Source of the DNA: Heliocidaris erythrogramma
Lineage: Eukaryota; Echinodermata; Echinoidea; Camarodonta; Echinometridae
Assembly: GCA_025617745.1 (NCBI GenBank)
Contig: CM046870.1
Coordinates: 23,169,501 to 23,233,500, forward strand
Direction of reading: 5' to 3'
Length of the DNA: 64,000 nucleotides
Positions 48,715 to 59,504 of the stretch are shown in pieces. The position numbers were made by a program, and so were the translations under genes. Each line of letters begins with the position of its first letter. Position 1 is the stretch's first letter. A model generated the notes under the pieces. That model made no database searches. It was not told the origin of the DNA and saw nothing but the letters and a program-made list of their open reading frames with translations.

Positions 48715-49150
48715 ATAGGCAGTTAGCCTTAGTGATAATTAGACAAAGTGATGTTTAGACAAATTGGCATTTAGACCAACTGACAAAATTTTAGACTAAA
48801 TGGAAAATGGACTAAATGAAAGTTAGAACAACTGCACATTAGACCATATAAATGCCATGTAGACCAAATGGATACTAGACCAAGTGGATTTTAGACGAAA
48901 TGCCTGTAGACCAACTAGTTTTAGACTGACTGGGAATTAGACAAACTGACATTAGACGAACTGGTAGTAGACCAAGTGACAACAAAATAAAGTAGACGAA
49001 ATGGTAATTAGACCAAGTGATAATTAGCCCAAGTGGTCATTAGACCTTCTGGTTATTAGACCAAGTGCAAATTAGACCAAATGAAGAGTGGACCAAAAGG
49101 GTTTAGCACGAATGAAGGTAGCCCATCTGGAAATTAGACCAAGTGGTTTT
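48715..49150. repeat. Degenerate ~18-bp tandem array, complement of the 46.3-kb array
   Basis: Units such as AATTAGACCAAGTGG, ATTAGACAAACTG and TAGACGAAATGG repeat over about 435 bp. They are the reverse complement of the 46315-46840 unit. Confidence 0.9.
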
Positions 49151-49317
49151 AGCCCAAGCGTGCATAAACCCCTCGATCTTTCCTCGATCCTCTCCAGTAG
49201 CAAAACATCAACTGACCATGCCAGGAAAAGGGCAAGGTTTTCAACACAACATTCTGTCTTCCAGTGTCCTTGTGATCTCATTCCAACATGTTTGCCTGAT
49301 TCACATATGATATGTTA

Positions 49318-49910
49318 TACAGGGTGTTCAAAAACAGTGGACACTTTTGATCCTCAAGAATTATACCTCGTATCAGTCTGAGATTTTTATATTGTAAAGT
49401 TGAACGACGTAAAATCTATTAGGAGCAAGGTTCATAACGTTTCTCTGAATACTTTTCTCAAAATATTGCTCTGAATATTTAATTAGATTTTTCACTATTT
49501 GAAAAAAAATCAAGGCCATAAAATCTGTGTGTATCAGTAATTAATTTAGAACACAACAATTGCCATTGTGTCTTGTAGTTGAAATTCTAGAACACCTTTT
49601 TAACCCAGAGTCATGAATCATTATGATAAAAACTGGACAGCAATTAAGGTTGGCAGAAATGACAGCTGCAACATATAAAGGCAATTTATTGTTGTGTTCT
49701 GAATTAATTACCGATTCATACAGATGTTTTGGCCTTGATTTTTCAAAAAGTGAAAAAAATTAAAGAAAAGTATAGAAACGTCGATGCTTGCTCCCAATGA
49801 ATTTTACATCCTTCAACTTTACAATGTAAACCTCAGTCTGATCAATACGAAGTATAATTTTGGAATTATTAGCAATCAAACGTGTCCACTTTTTTCTCAA
49901 AACCTATATA
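49318..49910. mobile_element. ~590-bp TA-ended fold-back, mariner-type ends
   Basis: The left end TACAGGGTGTTCAAAAACAG and the right end (complement TATATAGGTTTTGAGAAAAA) both run into AGTGGACAC. The two halves are imperfect complements over most of their length (GTAAAGTTGAACGACGTAAA versus its partner, TAATTAATTTAGAACACAAC versus GTTGTGTTCTGAATTAATTA). The TACAGGGTGTTC start is typical of mariner-like inverted repeats. Confidence 0.8.
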
Positions 49911-50920
49911 GTACAAGTGCCAAACTGTGATGATCACCCCGTGATACATCATTCTTTTTTGCCTTGTGGGGGTGGGGGTGGGGGGGGGGGCGATATTGAC
50001 TTTCACTCCCTCTCTTTCTCTCCCAGCCCTCCCTCGCTTTGGGCTATTATGGTATCTGGCCTATACAGAGAGATTTTGTACAACACTGCTTCTATTATAA
50101 TTCAAGTGAGTGTGTATATAGAGCGATCGAGAGGGAAAGCTTAAAATTAGAGCACGAGAGAGCTAGCTTATCCATTGTTATACTTCAGCCTATAATTATG
50201 TTGTTGTTTTGTGAGGGGTATGCAGAAGTAGAACTTGTTTGCCTCCTCCAAATTTACAAAGTAAGACCCGCGGCCCACAGCTCCATGCCTGAATGAAAAT
50301 GACTGGGTTTCTACAGCTTTCCTACAGGCCTGAGAAAAAACTGCCCTCATAATTATGCGAGGGAGGGTAGCGACCGAGCAAGAAATTTATGAACGTTGGA
50401 ACTGTGTTTCTTAGAGCACTAAAATGTCTATTTTAGTTTGAAAATCCGAATTTCCATTGTTATAATGACTGATGTCATTTTTTCCTCGATAAGGCCGACG
50501 GGAAAGATTTTGCCCTCATCTTTTTGTAACATGCCCCTACTACTCCCACCACTTCGGGAGCCTTGTAGTAGACGGGGCACACAAAGTATAATAATTACTG
50601 CATCCATTAACCTGCGAATTTAAATTTAATTTTTGAAATGCAGAAAGTTTGCATTGAAGTTGAAAGCCAGAAAGAAACCTTATTGTGTTTCAAAATCATT
50701 ATTAGGCCGAAGTATATGTAATGTTCTTTTTTAAAGAGGGGGCCCATCCCACGGAGGGTAAAAATCGATAGATCCCCCGGCACCGCTCATATAGGGGGTG
50801 ATGGGGCATGCTCCTCCCGGTGCTTTGATCAATAATAAATTCTTATCTTCAGATAAGCTGTATATTGCTCATCAGTATTCGCGCATATGTATGGTATTTA
50901 GACTAGGTCTAGGGGCCCGT

Positions 50921-51249
50921 TTCAGTGGCGGATCCAGGGGGGCACATGGGGCACGTGCCCCCCCCCCTCCCAGGCCAAAAAAACCACTTTTTTTTTGCTT
51001 GTCCGGATCGGAGAGACAGAAAAGTACTGAGGACCTTTTTTTTTTTTTTTTTTTTTTTTTTGGCTTGTCAGAGAATTTTGGACTGAAAAGATAGGCACTA
51101 AAATGCTGAGGACCTTTTTCTTTTCTTTCTTTCTTTTTTTTTTTTGGCTTGTCAGAGAATTTTGGATGGAAAAACGTAACCCTTTTCATAAAACTTTTTG
51201 CCGCAGCGGCAAAATCATAGGGCAAAATAAAAGTTTTATGAAACGGGCT
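50921..51249. mobile_element. ~330-bp element with GCCCGTTTCA / TGAAACGGGC ends and homopolymers
   Basis: GGCCCGTTTCAGTGGCGGAT opens and TTTTATGAAACGGGCTACCG closes the element. Inside are runs of C, A and T and two copies of GGCTTGTCAGAGAATTTTGG (51061 and 51146). The right end folds: CATAAAACTTTTT pairs with AAAAGTTTTATG around TTTTGCCGCAGCGGCAAAA, itself a palindrome. It links the GGCGGATCCAGG family to a longer terminal repeat. Confidence 0.75.
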
Positions 51250-52020
51250 ACCGGCCGGCCCACGAGGGCCTAACGTTAGCAGCTAGCTAGCTTGCGTACG
51301 TACCACGTGTGCCCACGTCAAATTCATGCTGCGTGCATTTTGTCACATCGTCTGCAATTTGTCTCCTCACCTCAGTCTCAGTCAGAGACTAGCCGCCGAT
51401 CAGCATAATCTGAAAATATGAGCCTCTTTCATCTTGAATTTAAGCATGGAATTGATGAGCATTTGTCACAAGAATTTGATGGAATCAGGGTATGATGAAA
51501 TATGAGCTACCTTGGTGCGTTGATGACTTGCAAGTTACAATGCTATTGAAATCAGCCCCATGTGTGTTAAAGTGTGTGTGCAAAAACAATAACCATGATA
51601 TTGATAACATTATTATTAGGCTTCTTCCTTAGTTCAAGCTTGAAAAGTTGAAGATTCTTGCAGAACTTTATGAGATAGTGTGTGTCTTAAGGAGTATGTA
51701 CTGTATGCATATACAGTCAAACTCTCCTAACTAAGTCTCCTCGACATGTGAGTGTGACAGCTTGTGCGAAAGTAGAAGAAAATCCGACTAGCATGAGCCA
51801 TGACTAGGCGTGTATACACTGAACACAGGCACTCATAGGTACACGCCATTGCCGACTGTGTAGGAACGCAGGCAGAATGCAGGCGGTACTAATAATGCAT
51901 CACTGTGCATTTTTGGCTATATTTAAGTTAATACCTGCGGTTGAAATCTACTTAAATATAAAGAATTATCGTGAATAATAGATGATTAAAACTTACCAGT
52001 TTGTTTTGTGACCTTTGAAG
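51250..52020. other. Intergenic, no gene recognised
   Basis: Unique-looking sequence up to the tandem duplication. TACAGTCAAACTCTCC at 51712 may be an isolated end of the TA-MITE family. No coding signal was found. Confidence 0.45.
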
Positions 52021-54030
52021 AGGGTTTCCTGAAATTTTGGGTACTTTTTGTCGATAACACCTATCGAGACTCGTCAGAGCATCCATTTAGTATTTTTCAC
52101 GATTATGATGAAGGGAGCCCTCAGCGCTCGTAGTGGTACCGGCGCGATCGGTTCGTCGATCTCCTACGAAGACCTGGAACACTCACGGGTACATTACTGT
52201 AAAATAGTTGGTATTTTCTGTCGCATGTACTAAAGGTATGGGGGGAAAAATAAGATAAATATTTTAAATACTTGCTTTCAAATTCAGCCCTTAAAAATCT
52301 CACTCCTACCTCAAATGGCCGTTAGGAAGAACTTTTGATATTTTCAGCAAAATCCAAAGTCAAAATCTTGTCCAAAACCGGAGAAATCCCCGCCGATTTG
52401 TTTCGCGATCGCGTGTTGTTTACAAACTGCCGATGTCTTAGACTAAAATCGGCCAATAAAATTTTTGTCCACGAAGAAACTCGGGATCGCAAGCGCACAT
52501 CGATCTTTACGATCGCGCACACAGAAAATCGGAACTTTTCCGTGTACGCCATAGGGACCGAATTTTTGAGGACAAAACTCTTTTGGGGAGATGTCAGCGC
52601 CCGCGGCGACCAGGAAATGTACACAATGACTCCGATAGCTCGTTTCGCGAGAATCAACAGTAAATTACGGATTTCATTTTTGGAAATATCTTTTCCAACA
52701 TTGGTGAGTTTAATTTATTGTATTTCTTGGATATTTTGGGGTCGGTTTTTGAAAATTAAATGCCGATTTTGAGTGAATATTGGTGACTTTTGTGCAGTGG
52801 TGTTTTAAAAAGATGAGGTGTATGACTGCCTACATTATACGCGATTGTAAAGATCGATGTGCGCTTGCGATCCCGAGTTTCTTCGTGGACAAAAATTTTA
52901 TTGGCCGATTTTAGTCTAAGACATCGGCAGTATGTAAACAACACGCGATCGCGAAACAAATCGGCGGGGATTTCTCCGGTTTTGGACAAGATTTTGACTT
53001 TGGATTTTGCTGAAAATATCAAAAGTTCTTCCTAACGGCCATTTGAGGTAGGAGTGAGATTTTTAAGGGCTGAATTTGAAAGCAAGTATTTAATATATTT
53101 ATCTTCTTTTTCCCCCATACCTTTACTACACGCGACAGAAAATACCAACTATTTTTGCATATTGTATTCGTAGTGGTCAATATGACCACTATTCGTGGTG
53201 TGATATTATTATTAATACTAGCAGAAGCAGCCCGTGGACATCCACGGGCGCTAGCTGTGTTTATGATTAATCACCGTACCGTATATTTGTTACAATAATC
53301 AAGTGAATAAATAAAAAAGTCGGGTAAAGTTATTTTTACCAAGAAGTATTTACAACATGTCCATTGGCGGACCCAGGGGAGGGGTGCTTCTGGCCCGTGC
53401 CATCCCCCCCCCCGTTCAGGTGCAGGAAAGTATGCATTTTGACCATAGACGATCCGCCCTTTTGTTGATTGTGTTGATTGTGTTGAGGGACCCCCATAAC
53501 CACCCCCTCCTGAGCGAATATTCTAGGTCTGACGAAAAAAAAATTCTCGCCACCCCCCCCCCCCCCCCCCCCCAGGTCTGCCTTTTCCAAAGGTTGACAA
53601 ACCTGGACTTGTTTTCCCCGCCTTATATTAAATTCTGGATCCGCCCCTTATCATGTGAATATGTCTTATTCATCCAAAGCTTGCATGAGTTCTGAAGAAA
53701 ATTCCTTTTAATCTTGATGAAAATTGATGATATGGATATAATGTTCGAGTAGAATATCCATGCATAGACCTAGAGGGAGCGATTTGATCTTGCCATGTTT
53801 CTGTGGTTTATTAATACTCAGAGTAACATCCATAATTAGCGGTACGTCCCCTGTAAAGGATGCAAAAATGAGAAAAAATGAATTTGTCATTTTATTTTCA
53901 GGGGGATTATGGCCCCCTTATGTGGGTCTTGGGAGGACCGACGGATTGACTTCCCCCTACTACCCCCCCCCCCCCTTCCCGCTCCCCCCATTCCATTGTC
54001 ATCCCATCACCCCCAGGGTGAGGGGAGAAG
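52021..54030. repeat. 2,010-bp tandem duplication, copy 1
   Basis: Copy 1 starts AGGGTTTCCTGAAATTTTGG and ends GGTGAGGGGAGAAG, directly abutting copy 2. The unit contains the long-TIR fold-back (52201-53156), a small palindrome TAGTGGTCA-ATA-TGACCACTA, a hairpin GCCCGTGG-ACAT-CCACGGGC, and a C/G-rich GGCGGACCC...GGATCCGCC element (53364-53647) with 21 consecutive C. Confidence 0.97.
52201..53156. mobile_element. Long-TIR fold-back transposon-like element (copy 1)
   Basis: Arms of about 320 bp (52201-52523 and 52839-53156) are near-perfect reverse complements. They begin AAAATAGTTGGTATTTTCTG and end in the complement, around a central ~315 bp. Because of this, the same peptide-like reading (start MIFSAKSKVKILSKTGE) appears on both strands, which argues against it being a real protein. 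No target duplication was resolved. Confidence 0.92.
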
Positions 54031-56041
54031 AGGGTTTCCTGAAATTTTGGGTACTTTTTGTCGATAACACCTATCGAGACTCGTCAGAGCATCCATTTAG
54101 TATTTTTCACGATTATGATGAAGGGAGCCCTCAGCGCTCGTAGTGGTACCGGCGCGATCGGTTCGTCGATCTCCTACGAAGACCTGGAACACTCACGGGT
54201 ACATTACTGTAAAATAGTTGGTATTTTCTGTCGCATGTACTAAAGGTATGGGGGGAAAAATAAGATAAATATTTTAAATACTTGCTTTCAAATTCAGCCC
54301 TTAAAAATCTCACTCCTACCTCAAATGGCCGTTAGGAAGAACTTTTGATATTTTCAGCAAAATCCAAAGTCAAAATCTTGTCCAAAACCGGAGAAATCCC
54401 CGCCGATTTGTTTCGCGATCGCGTGTTGTTTACAAACTGCCGATGTCTTAGACTAAAATCGGCCAATAAAATTTTTGTCCACGAAGAAACTCGGGATCGC
54501 AAGCGCACATCGATCTTTACGATCGCGCACACAGAAAATCGGAACTTTTCCGTGTACGCCATAGGGACCGAATTTTTGAGGACAAAACTCTTTTGGGGAG
54601 ATGTCAGCGCCCGCGGCGACCAGGAAATGTACACAATGACTCCGATAGCTCGTTTCGCGAGAATCAACAGTAAATTACGGATTTCATTTTTGGAAATATC
54701 TTTTCCAACATTGGTGAGTTTAATTTATTGTATTTCTTGGATATTTTGGGGTCGGTTTTTGAAAATTAAATGCCGATTTTGAGTGAATATTGGTGACTTT
54801 TGTGCAGTGGTGTTTTAAAAAGATGAGGTGTATGACTGCCTACATTATACGCGATTGTAAAGATCGATGTGCGCTTGCGATCCCGAGTTTCTTCGTGGAC
54901 AAAAATTTTATTGGCCGATTTTAGTCTAAGACATCGGCAGTATGTAAACAACACACGATCGCGAAACAAATCGGCGGGGATTTCTCCGGTTTTGGACAAG
55001 ATTTTGACTTTGGATTTTGCTGAAAATATCAAAAGTTCTTCCTAACGGCCATTTGAGGTAGGAGTGAGATTTTTAAGGGCTGAATTTGAAAGCAAGTATT
55101 TAAAATATTTATCTTATTTTTCCCCCATACCTTTACTACACGCGACAGAAAATACCAACTATTTTTGCATATTGTATTCGTAGTGGTCAATATGACCACT
55201 ATTCGTGGTGTGATATTATTATTAATACTAGCAGAAGCAGCCCGTGGACATCCACGGGCGCTAGCTGTGTTTATGATTAATCACCGTACCGTATATTTGT
55301 TACAATAATCAAGTGAATAAATAAAAAAGTCGGGTAAAGTTATTTTTACCAAGAAGTATTTACAACATGTCCATTGGCGGACCCAGGGGAGGGGTGCTTC
55401 TGGCCCGTGCCATCCCCCCCCCCGTTCAGGTGCAGGAAAGTATGCATTTTGACCATAGACGATCCGCCCTTTTGTTGATTGTGTTGATTGTGTTGAGGGA
55501 CCCCCATAACCACCCCCTCCTGAGCGAATATTCTAGGTCTGACGAAAAAAAAATTCTCGCCACCCCCCCCCCCCCCCCCCCCCCCCAGGTCTGCCTTTTC
55601 CAAAGGTTGACAAACCTGGACTTGTTTTCCCCGCCTTATATTAAATTCTGGATCCGCCCCTTATGTGAATATGTCTTATTCATCCAAAGCTTGCATGAGT
55701 TCTGAAGAAAATTCCTTTTAATCTTGATGAAAATTGATGATATGGATATAATGTTCGAGTAGAATATCCATGCATAGACCTAGAGGGAGCGATTTGATCT
55801 TGCCATGTTTCTGTGGTTTATTAATACTCAGAGTAACATCCATAATTAGCGGTACGTCCCCTGTAAAGGATGCAAAAATGAGAAAAATGAATTTGTCATT
55901 TTATTTTCAGGGGGATTATGGCCCCCTTATGTGGGTCTTGGGAGGACCGACGGATTGACTTCCCCCTACTACCCCCCCCCCCCCCCTTCCCGCTCCCCCC
56001 ATTCCATTGTCATCCCATCACCCCCAGGGTGAGGGGAGAAG
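54031..56041. repeat. 2,010-bp tandem duplication, copy 2
   Basis: This copy is nearly identical to copy 1. Visible differences are few: ACACGCGATC to ACACACGATC (near 54957), TTAATATATTTATC to TTAAAATATTTATC (near 55103), 24 instead of 21 C in the long run (55563), loss of 3 nt at CTTATCATGTG, and small homopolymer changes. Confidence 0.97.
54211..55166. mobile_element. Long-TIR fold-back transposon-like element (copy 2)
   Basis: This is the counterpart of 52201-53156 at a constant offset of 2,010 bp, with the same arm and centre layout. It was duplicated with the surrounding unit rather than inserted separately. Confidence 0.92.
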
Positions 56042-57770
56042 GGATTAATATCATTATACGTATTCATAATCATTATGGAAATATTTTCGAAGGAATTCTT
56101 ATCAGATTTTCTGATAAAGTGTCAAATTAGGGTCTGTGCTTGCAGACTATACCGTACCGGTAGCGATCTTCGTGAAACATATACACACTAAACTGTGTGT
56201 GTGACCATGAAGCTTCAAATGATGGAGCTCTCTGCGTGCGAACGATACTGTACTGTATGCTGAAGCCATGGATGCATGCGGATATGGCCATGCTGTTCTT
56301 TGGCATACATCCCCTTCACAGGGAAATGGCATGGGCTGGGCTGGGCTGCATGAAGCTACAAACCGCTACAAACCCGCTTCATGGGTTGTTAGAATTATTA
56401 GGCCTACTCCCTGCGGAAATTGAATGTTTAAAAATGAATTTATGAAATATGGACGGGACGTCAGCCCTCAAGAAGTGCCTCCCACCACCCTAAGAACCCT
56501 TCCCCACCCGTGGGTACCAAAAGGCGGGGACCGAAAGGGCCATGGGAGGAGCCTATTTGAACAAAAAAAAGAGCCCGAAATCCTTAGTGTATTATATTAT
56601 AAGATTATTATTATTACTGGGTCCATCCACGTCAAGTCAACCAATGCTTGTCACCCGACCCCCTTCGATTTTCTTTAAACTTACACCAAATGTTCCTCGG
56701 AGTGTCTGACGGAAGAACCCCAAAACATTTTGCCCCAAGTTCAAGTGGTTGCTAAGATACAGCCTCTCATAGAAACCAATGCGCGTTCCAAGAAATGAGT
56801 TTTATGAAAATTATGTTTTTTTAATTGACCATTGAAGCCAGAATTTTTATCCAGTAGAGCTCATTATCTGTAAATCGGAAGAACTTTATGCTCTTTAAAA
56901 GAAAAATGAATTGTGATGCAAAACTGACCTTTCGTTTCTGCATACGAGGTCACCGAACATGGTGTCAAATTTCATTTTTGAAATTTTGGATGCATGTTTA
57001 GAGCCTCATATCTCTAATACTGTATGAGATCAGGAACTAGAATTTTGTACAGTTAAAGACTTTGACTTGGGCAATAATCCAACAAAAAATCAGCGGAATT
57101 GGGTGAGCCGTTTTTGTGAAGGGCGCCCTCAAAGTTGGAAAAAATGAAAAATGTTCCAAGTTGAAGGTCACAGGTGACCCTTCGTCCCATCTAGGAATAC
57201 CATGAAATTTTCTGTATTAATAGACATTTACCAATATTATCAGGGGTTACCAAAGAAATTTTGGTACCGAAAGGTTTAACGGCTAATTTTCACCTCCGAA
57301 AGTGGTCGTAAACAATGATTGACCCTATTACTGTAGTCTGTACTACTACTAGCCCGACCAGATGCCGTACGTTGCACTAACTGTACGAGCTCCTTGGCTT
57401 ATCAATCTGGTACTGGCCTATGGAGCTGTACATGGGATCCATATACTGTGTGTGTAGCCAGGACTAGCTGAGTGTAAAAAAAAAAAAAATGGGCTATACG
57501 CCTTTTACGTCACGAAGCTAGGTGTTTTATTATGCCAATCTAACGGCGCACAGTTAGCAGGATATGGAAAATGCCCTGAAATATGCCTTTCCTGATAACT
57601 CACGCGACCGACGGGTTCACCACGGCATCTCCTCCTCTAAGGGAAACTTTTGGAATGTTTGTATTGAAATGATTGTATTAAAAAAAAAAAAAAATATAGC
57701 ATAAGGAATTTCAGAGAACTCGCCAGTGTTTGTGTATCCATGCCTCCTCTTGTCATGCAGATTTAAAATG
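56042..57770. other. Intergenic, no gene recognised
   Basis: No coding or RNA gene was seen. A block from about 56617 to 57330 (starting GGGTCCATCCACGTCAAGTC) reads like a diverged dispersed repeat, but its ends could not be fixed. Confidence 0.4.
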
Positions 57771-57772
57771 GC

Positions 57773-57847
57773 GGCTGCGTGCGACGGCGCGATACAACCA
57801 TAATTGAAACTATACGTTGCCGATAGCGCACGCCGTCGCACGCAGCC
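57773..57847. repeat. 17-bp perfect GC-rich inverted repeat
   Basis: GGCTGCGTGCGACGGCG (57773-57789) is the exact complement of CGCCGTCGCACGCAGCC (57831-57847), with CGATA/TATCG nearly continuing the pairing. The left arm starts inside AAAATGGCGGCTGCG; the possible frame from that ATG closes after 11 codons. Confidence 0.95.
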
Positions 57848-57859
57848 GACATTTACCCA

Positions 57860-58180
57860 CATTGACGCACATATCAATTCAAATTGTGATGCACCATTTC
57901 ACGAAATGACAGACTCAGTGACGCACTTAAATAATAACAATCTATCGTCGCGGCAAAAACCAAATCCCGGAAGTGCATGAAATGGGCAACCTGACTGGAC
58001 GGACCTCTGACGCACCTTGCGCCGCACTCATACATGTAGTACATTGACTGACCATGACGCACCTATGGGTCAATGTTGCAACTGACCTTTCGCTTCCTTG
58101 ACGGTACTATGAGTCATCAGTGAGTGAGACATGACTCACCCATGACACACCATTCCCGGGGGTCAAGAGGTGCGTCATAC
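57860..58180. repeat. Cluster of TGACGCAC motifs
   Basis: TGACGCAC occurs at about 57863, 57920, 58008 and 58053, with related ATGACACAC (58141) and the complement GTGCGTCA (58170). This is more than expected by chance in 320 bp. Confidence 0.6.
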
Positions 58181-58249
58181 AACTGACACTGTGACAGCTA
58201 CATTATTTCGTCAAGAACACTTCCTACAAACTTTTCTTCACTTCAGTTT

Positions 58250-58680
58250 TTTTATGCCTCTGCCCACCGAAGGTGGTGCCGGAGGCATTATCAGTGATGC
58301 CCCTTTTCACACAAAAGTAGTAATTCCTACTTTTTCAACATATTTTTAGCAATAGAAAACCATGTTACACAAGGGCCCATTCTAGATGATTTTTCCTACT
58401 TTTTTATAAATTCTAAGTGGCATCCCTGCATTATATTTTTGGGTTGACCAAATTTCAGGTGTTAGCCTCGTTCTAGCGATAACTCAAGAACCATTTGAGG
58501 TATGAACTTCAAACATAGTGCTAGTATGTATCACCATTGTGAAATGATCTGATTTGACTTTGGGGTAAGTAGGTCAAAGGTCAAGGTCACAGAGGCCAAT
58601 TTCTGAAATTTCAGGTGTTAGCCTCGTTCTAGAGATAACGCAAGAAGCATTTGAGGTATCGACTTCAAATCGACAAATTG
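58250..58680. repeat. TATGCCTC hairpin plus ~150-bp direct repeat
   Basis: TATGCCTCTGCCCACCGAAG followed by GGTGGTGCCGGAGGCAT forms a hairpin. Further on, GTTAGCCTCGTTCTAG...TTTGAGGTAT...ACTTCAAA occurs twice (58463 and 58616), and GGTCAAAGGTCAAGGTCAC lies between. A second hairpin copy is at 61684. Confidence 0.8.
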
Positions 58681-59052
58681 GGAGCACAACTAGATGAATG
58701 GGAAATTGGAAAGAGTGGGGAGATAATTTTCTAAATCTATATAGATCTAGATATCTTTGAAAAAACAAGTAGACTACAGTACCTCCTGCATTGGTATGGT
58801 GTAGCTAGCTCTGCCAGGCTGGCCTGGCTGGCTCTTTCAGCGAGCGGAGCGGCACCCTGCCAGTCTTGCCAGTCTGTGTGAAAGCTACCATTTTGTTACT
58901 CTGTTCTCTGATCTCTATTCACATTTTGTTGCTTAACCAAATAAATGGGCCTCTCCCCTGCCCCCCCCCACCACCAAAAAAGAAAGGAATCTGTAATTTG
59001 TCATGCTGGGGGTAGGGGCAACTCTGGCAAGCAGGAGCATATCTAAATAAAG
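58681..59052. other. Intergenic, nothing recognised
   Basis: Contains a GGCTGGCCTGGCTGGCTC stretch and a C run (58961-58969), but no gene signal. Confidence 0.5.
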
Positions 59053-59504
59053 TTAAAGACCTCAGCCTGACCGAATTTTGAAATATACCCTTTATTCATC
59101 CACGGGGAGCTATATATTTTCTGAACAAATTGAAACCAACTTCATGAGATTCCGTTTCCTGTGGAATGAGTAACAGCGTCCCGAATGTTGAGCCCTGGTG
59201 GTTTTTCTGACGAGGGCCCTGTCTCTGAGGAATGCTACTTTGCGGGGGTGAAAATTTGATGACGACATATCGTGTAGACGCACTCGGAGCTGTATACATG
59301 ACATGTCGTCACACGTCTAGCGACCCCCTGCAGTTTCCTCTGTTGTTACGCCATAGGGAGGGGGCGGACCCAAAAAAATTATCTTTTTTATTTTTTATGG
59401 ATAAACGGAGACGAAAATTTATGAATACCCAGGGTAATTATATTCTTTGTTTACTAAGCTTTTCGTCAATATATGGTTGTTTTGGGTCAGGCTGAGGTCT
59501 TTAA
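59053..59504. mobile_element. TTAA-flanked 452-bp TIR element
   Basis: The left border is TTAA then AGACCTCAGCCTGACC; the right border is the exact complement GGTCAGGCTGAGGTCT then TTAA. Perfect inverted ends with TTAA at both borders. Short open frames inside resemble no known protein. Confidence 0.88.

Noticed and set aside
52335-52772. 145-codon frame starting MIFSAKSKVKILS, present twice
   Set aside because: It starts in a terminal inverted repeat, so the same peptide is read on the opposite strand from the other arm; the second copy is the tandem duplication. No family resemblance.
59232-59495. 87-codon plus-strand frame as the first NSUN6 exon
   Set aside because: It lies inside the TTAA-flanked element and its sequence does not resemble NSUN6.
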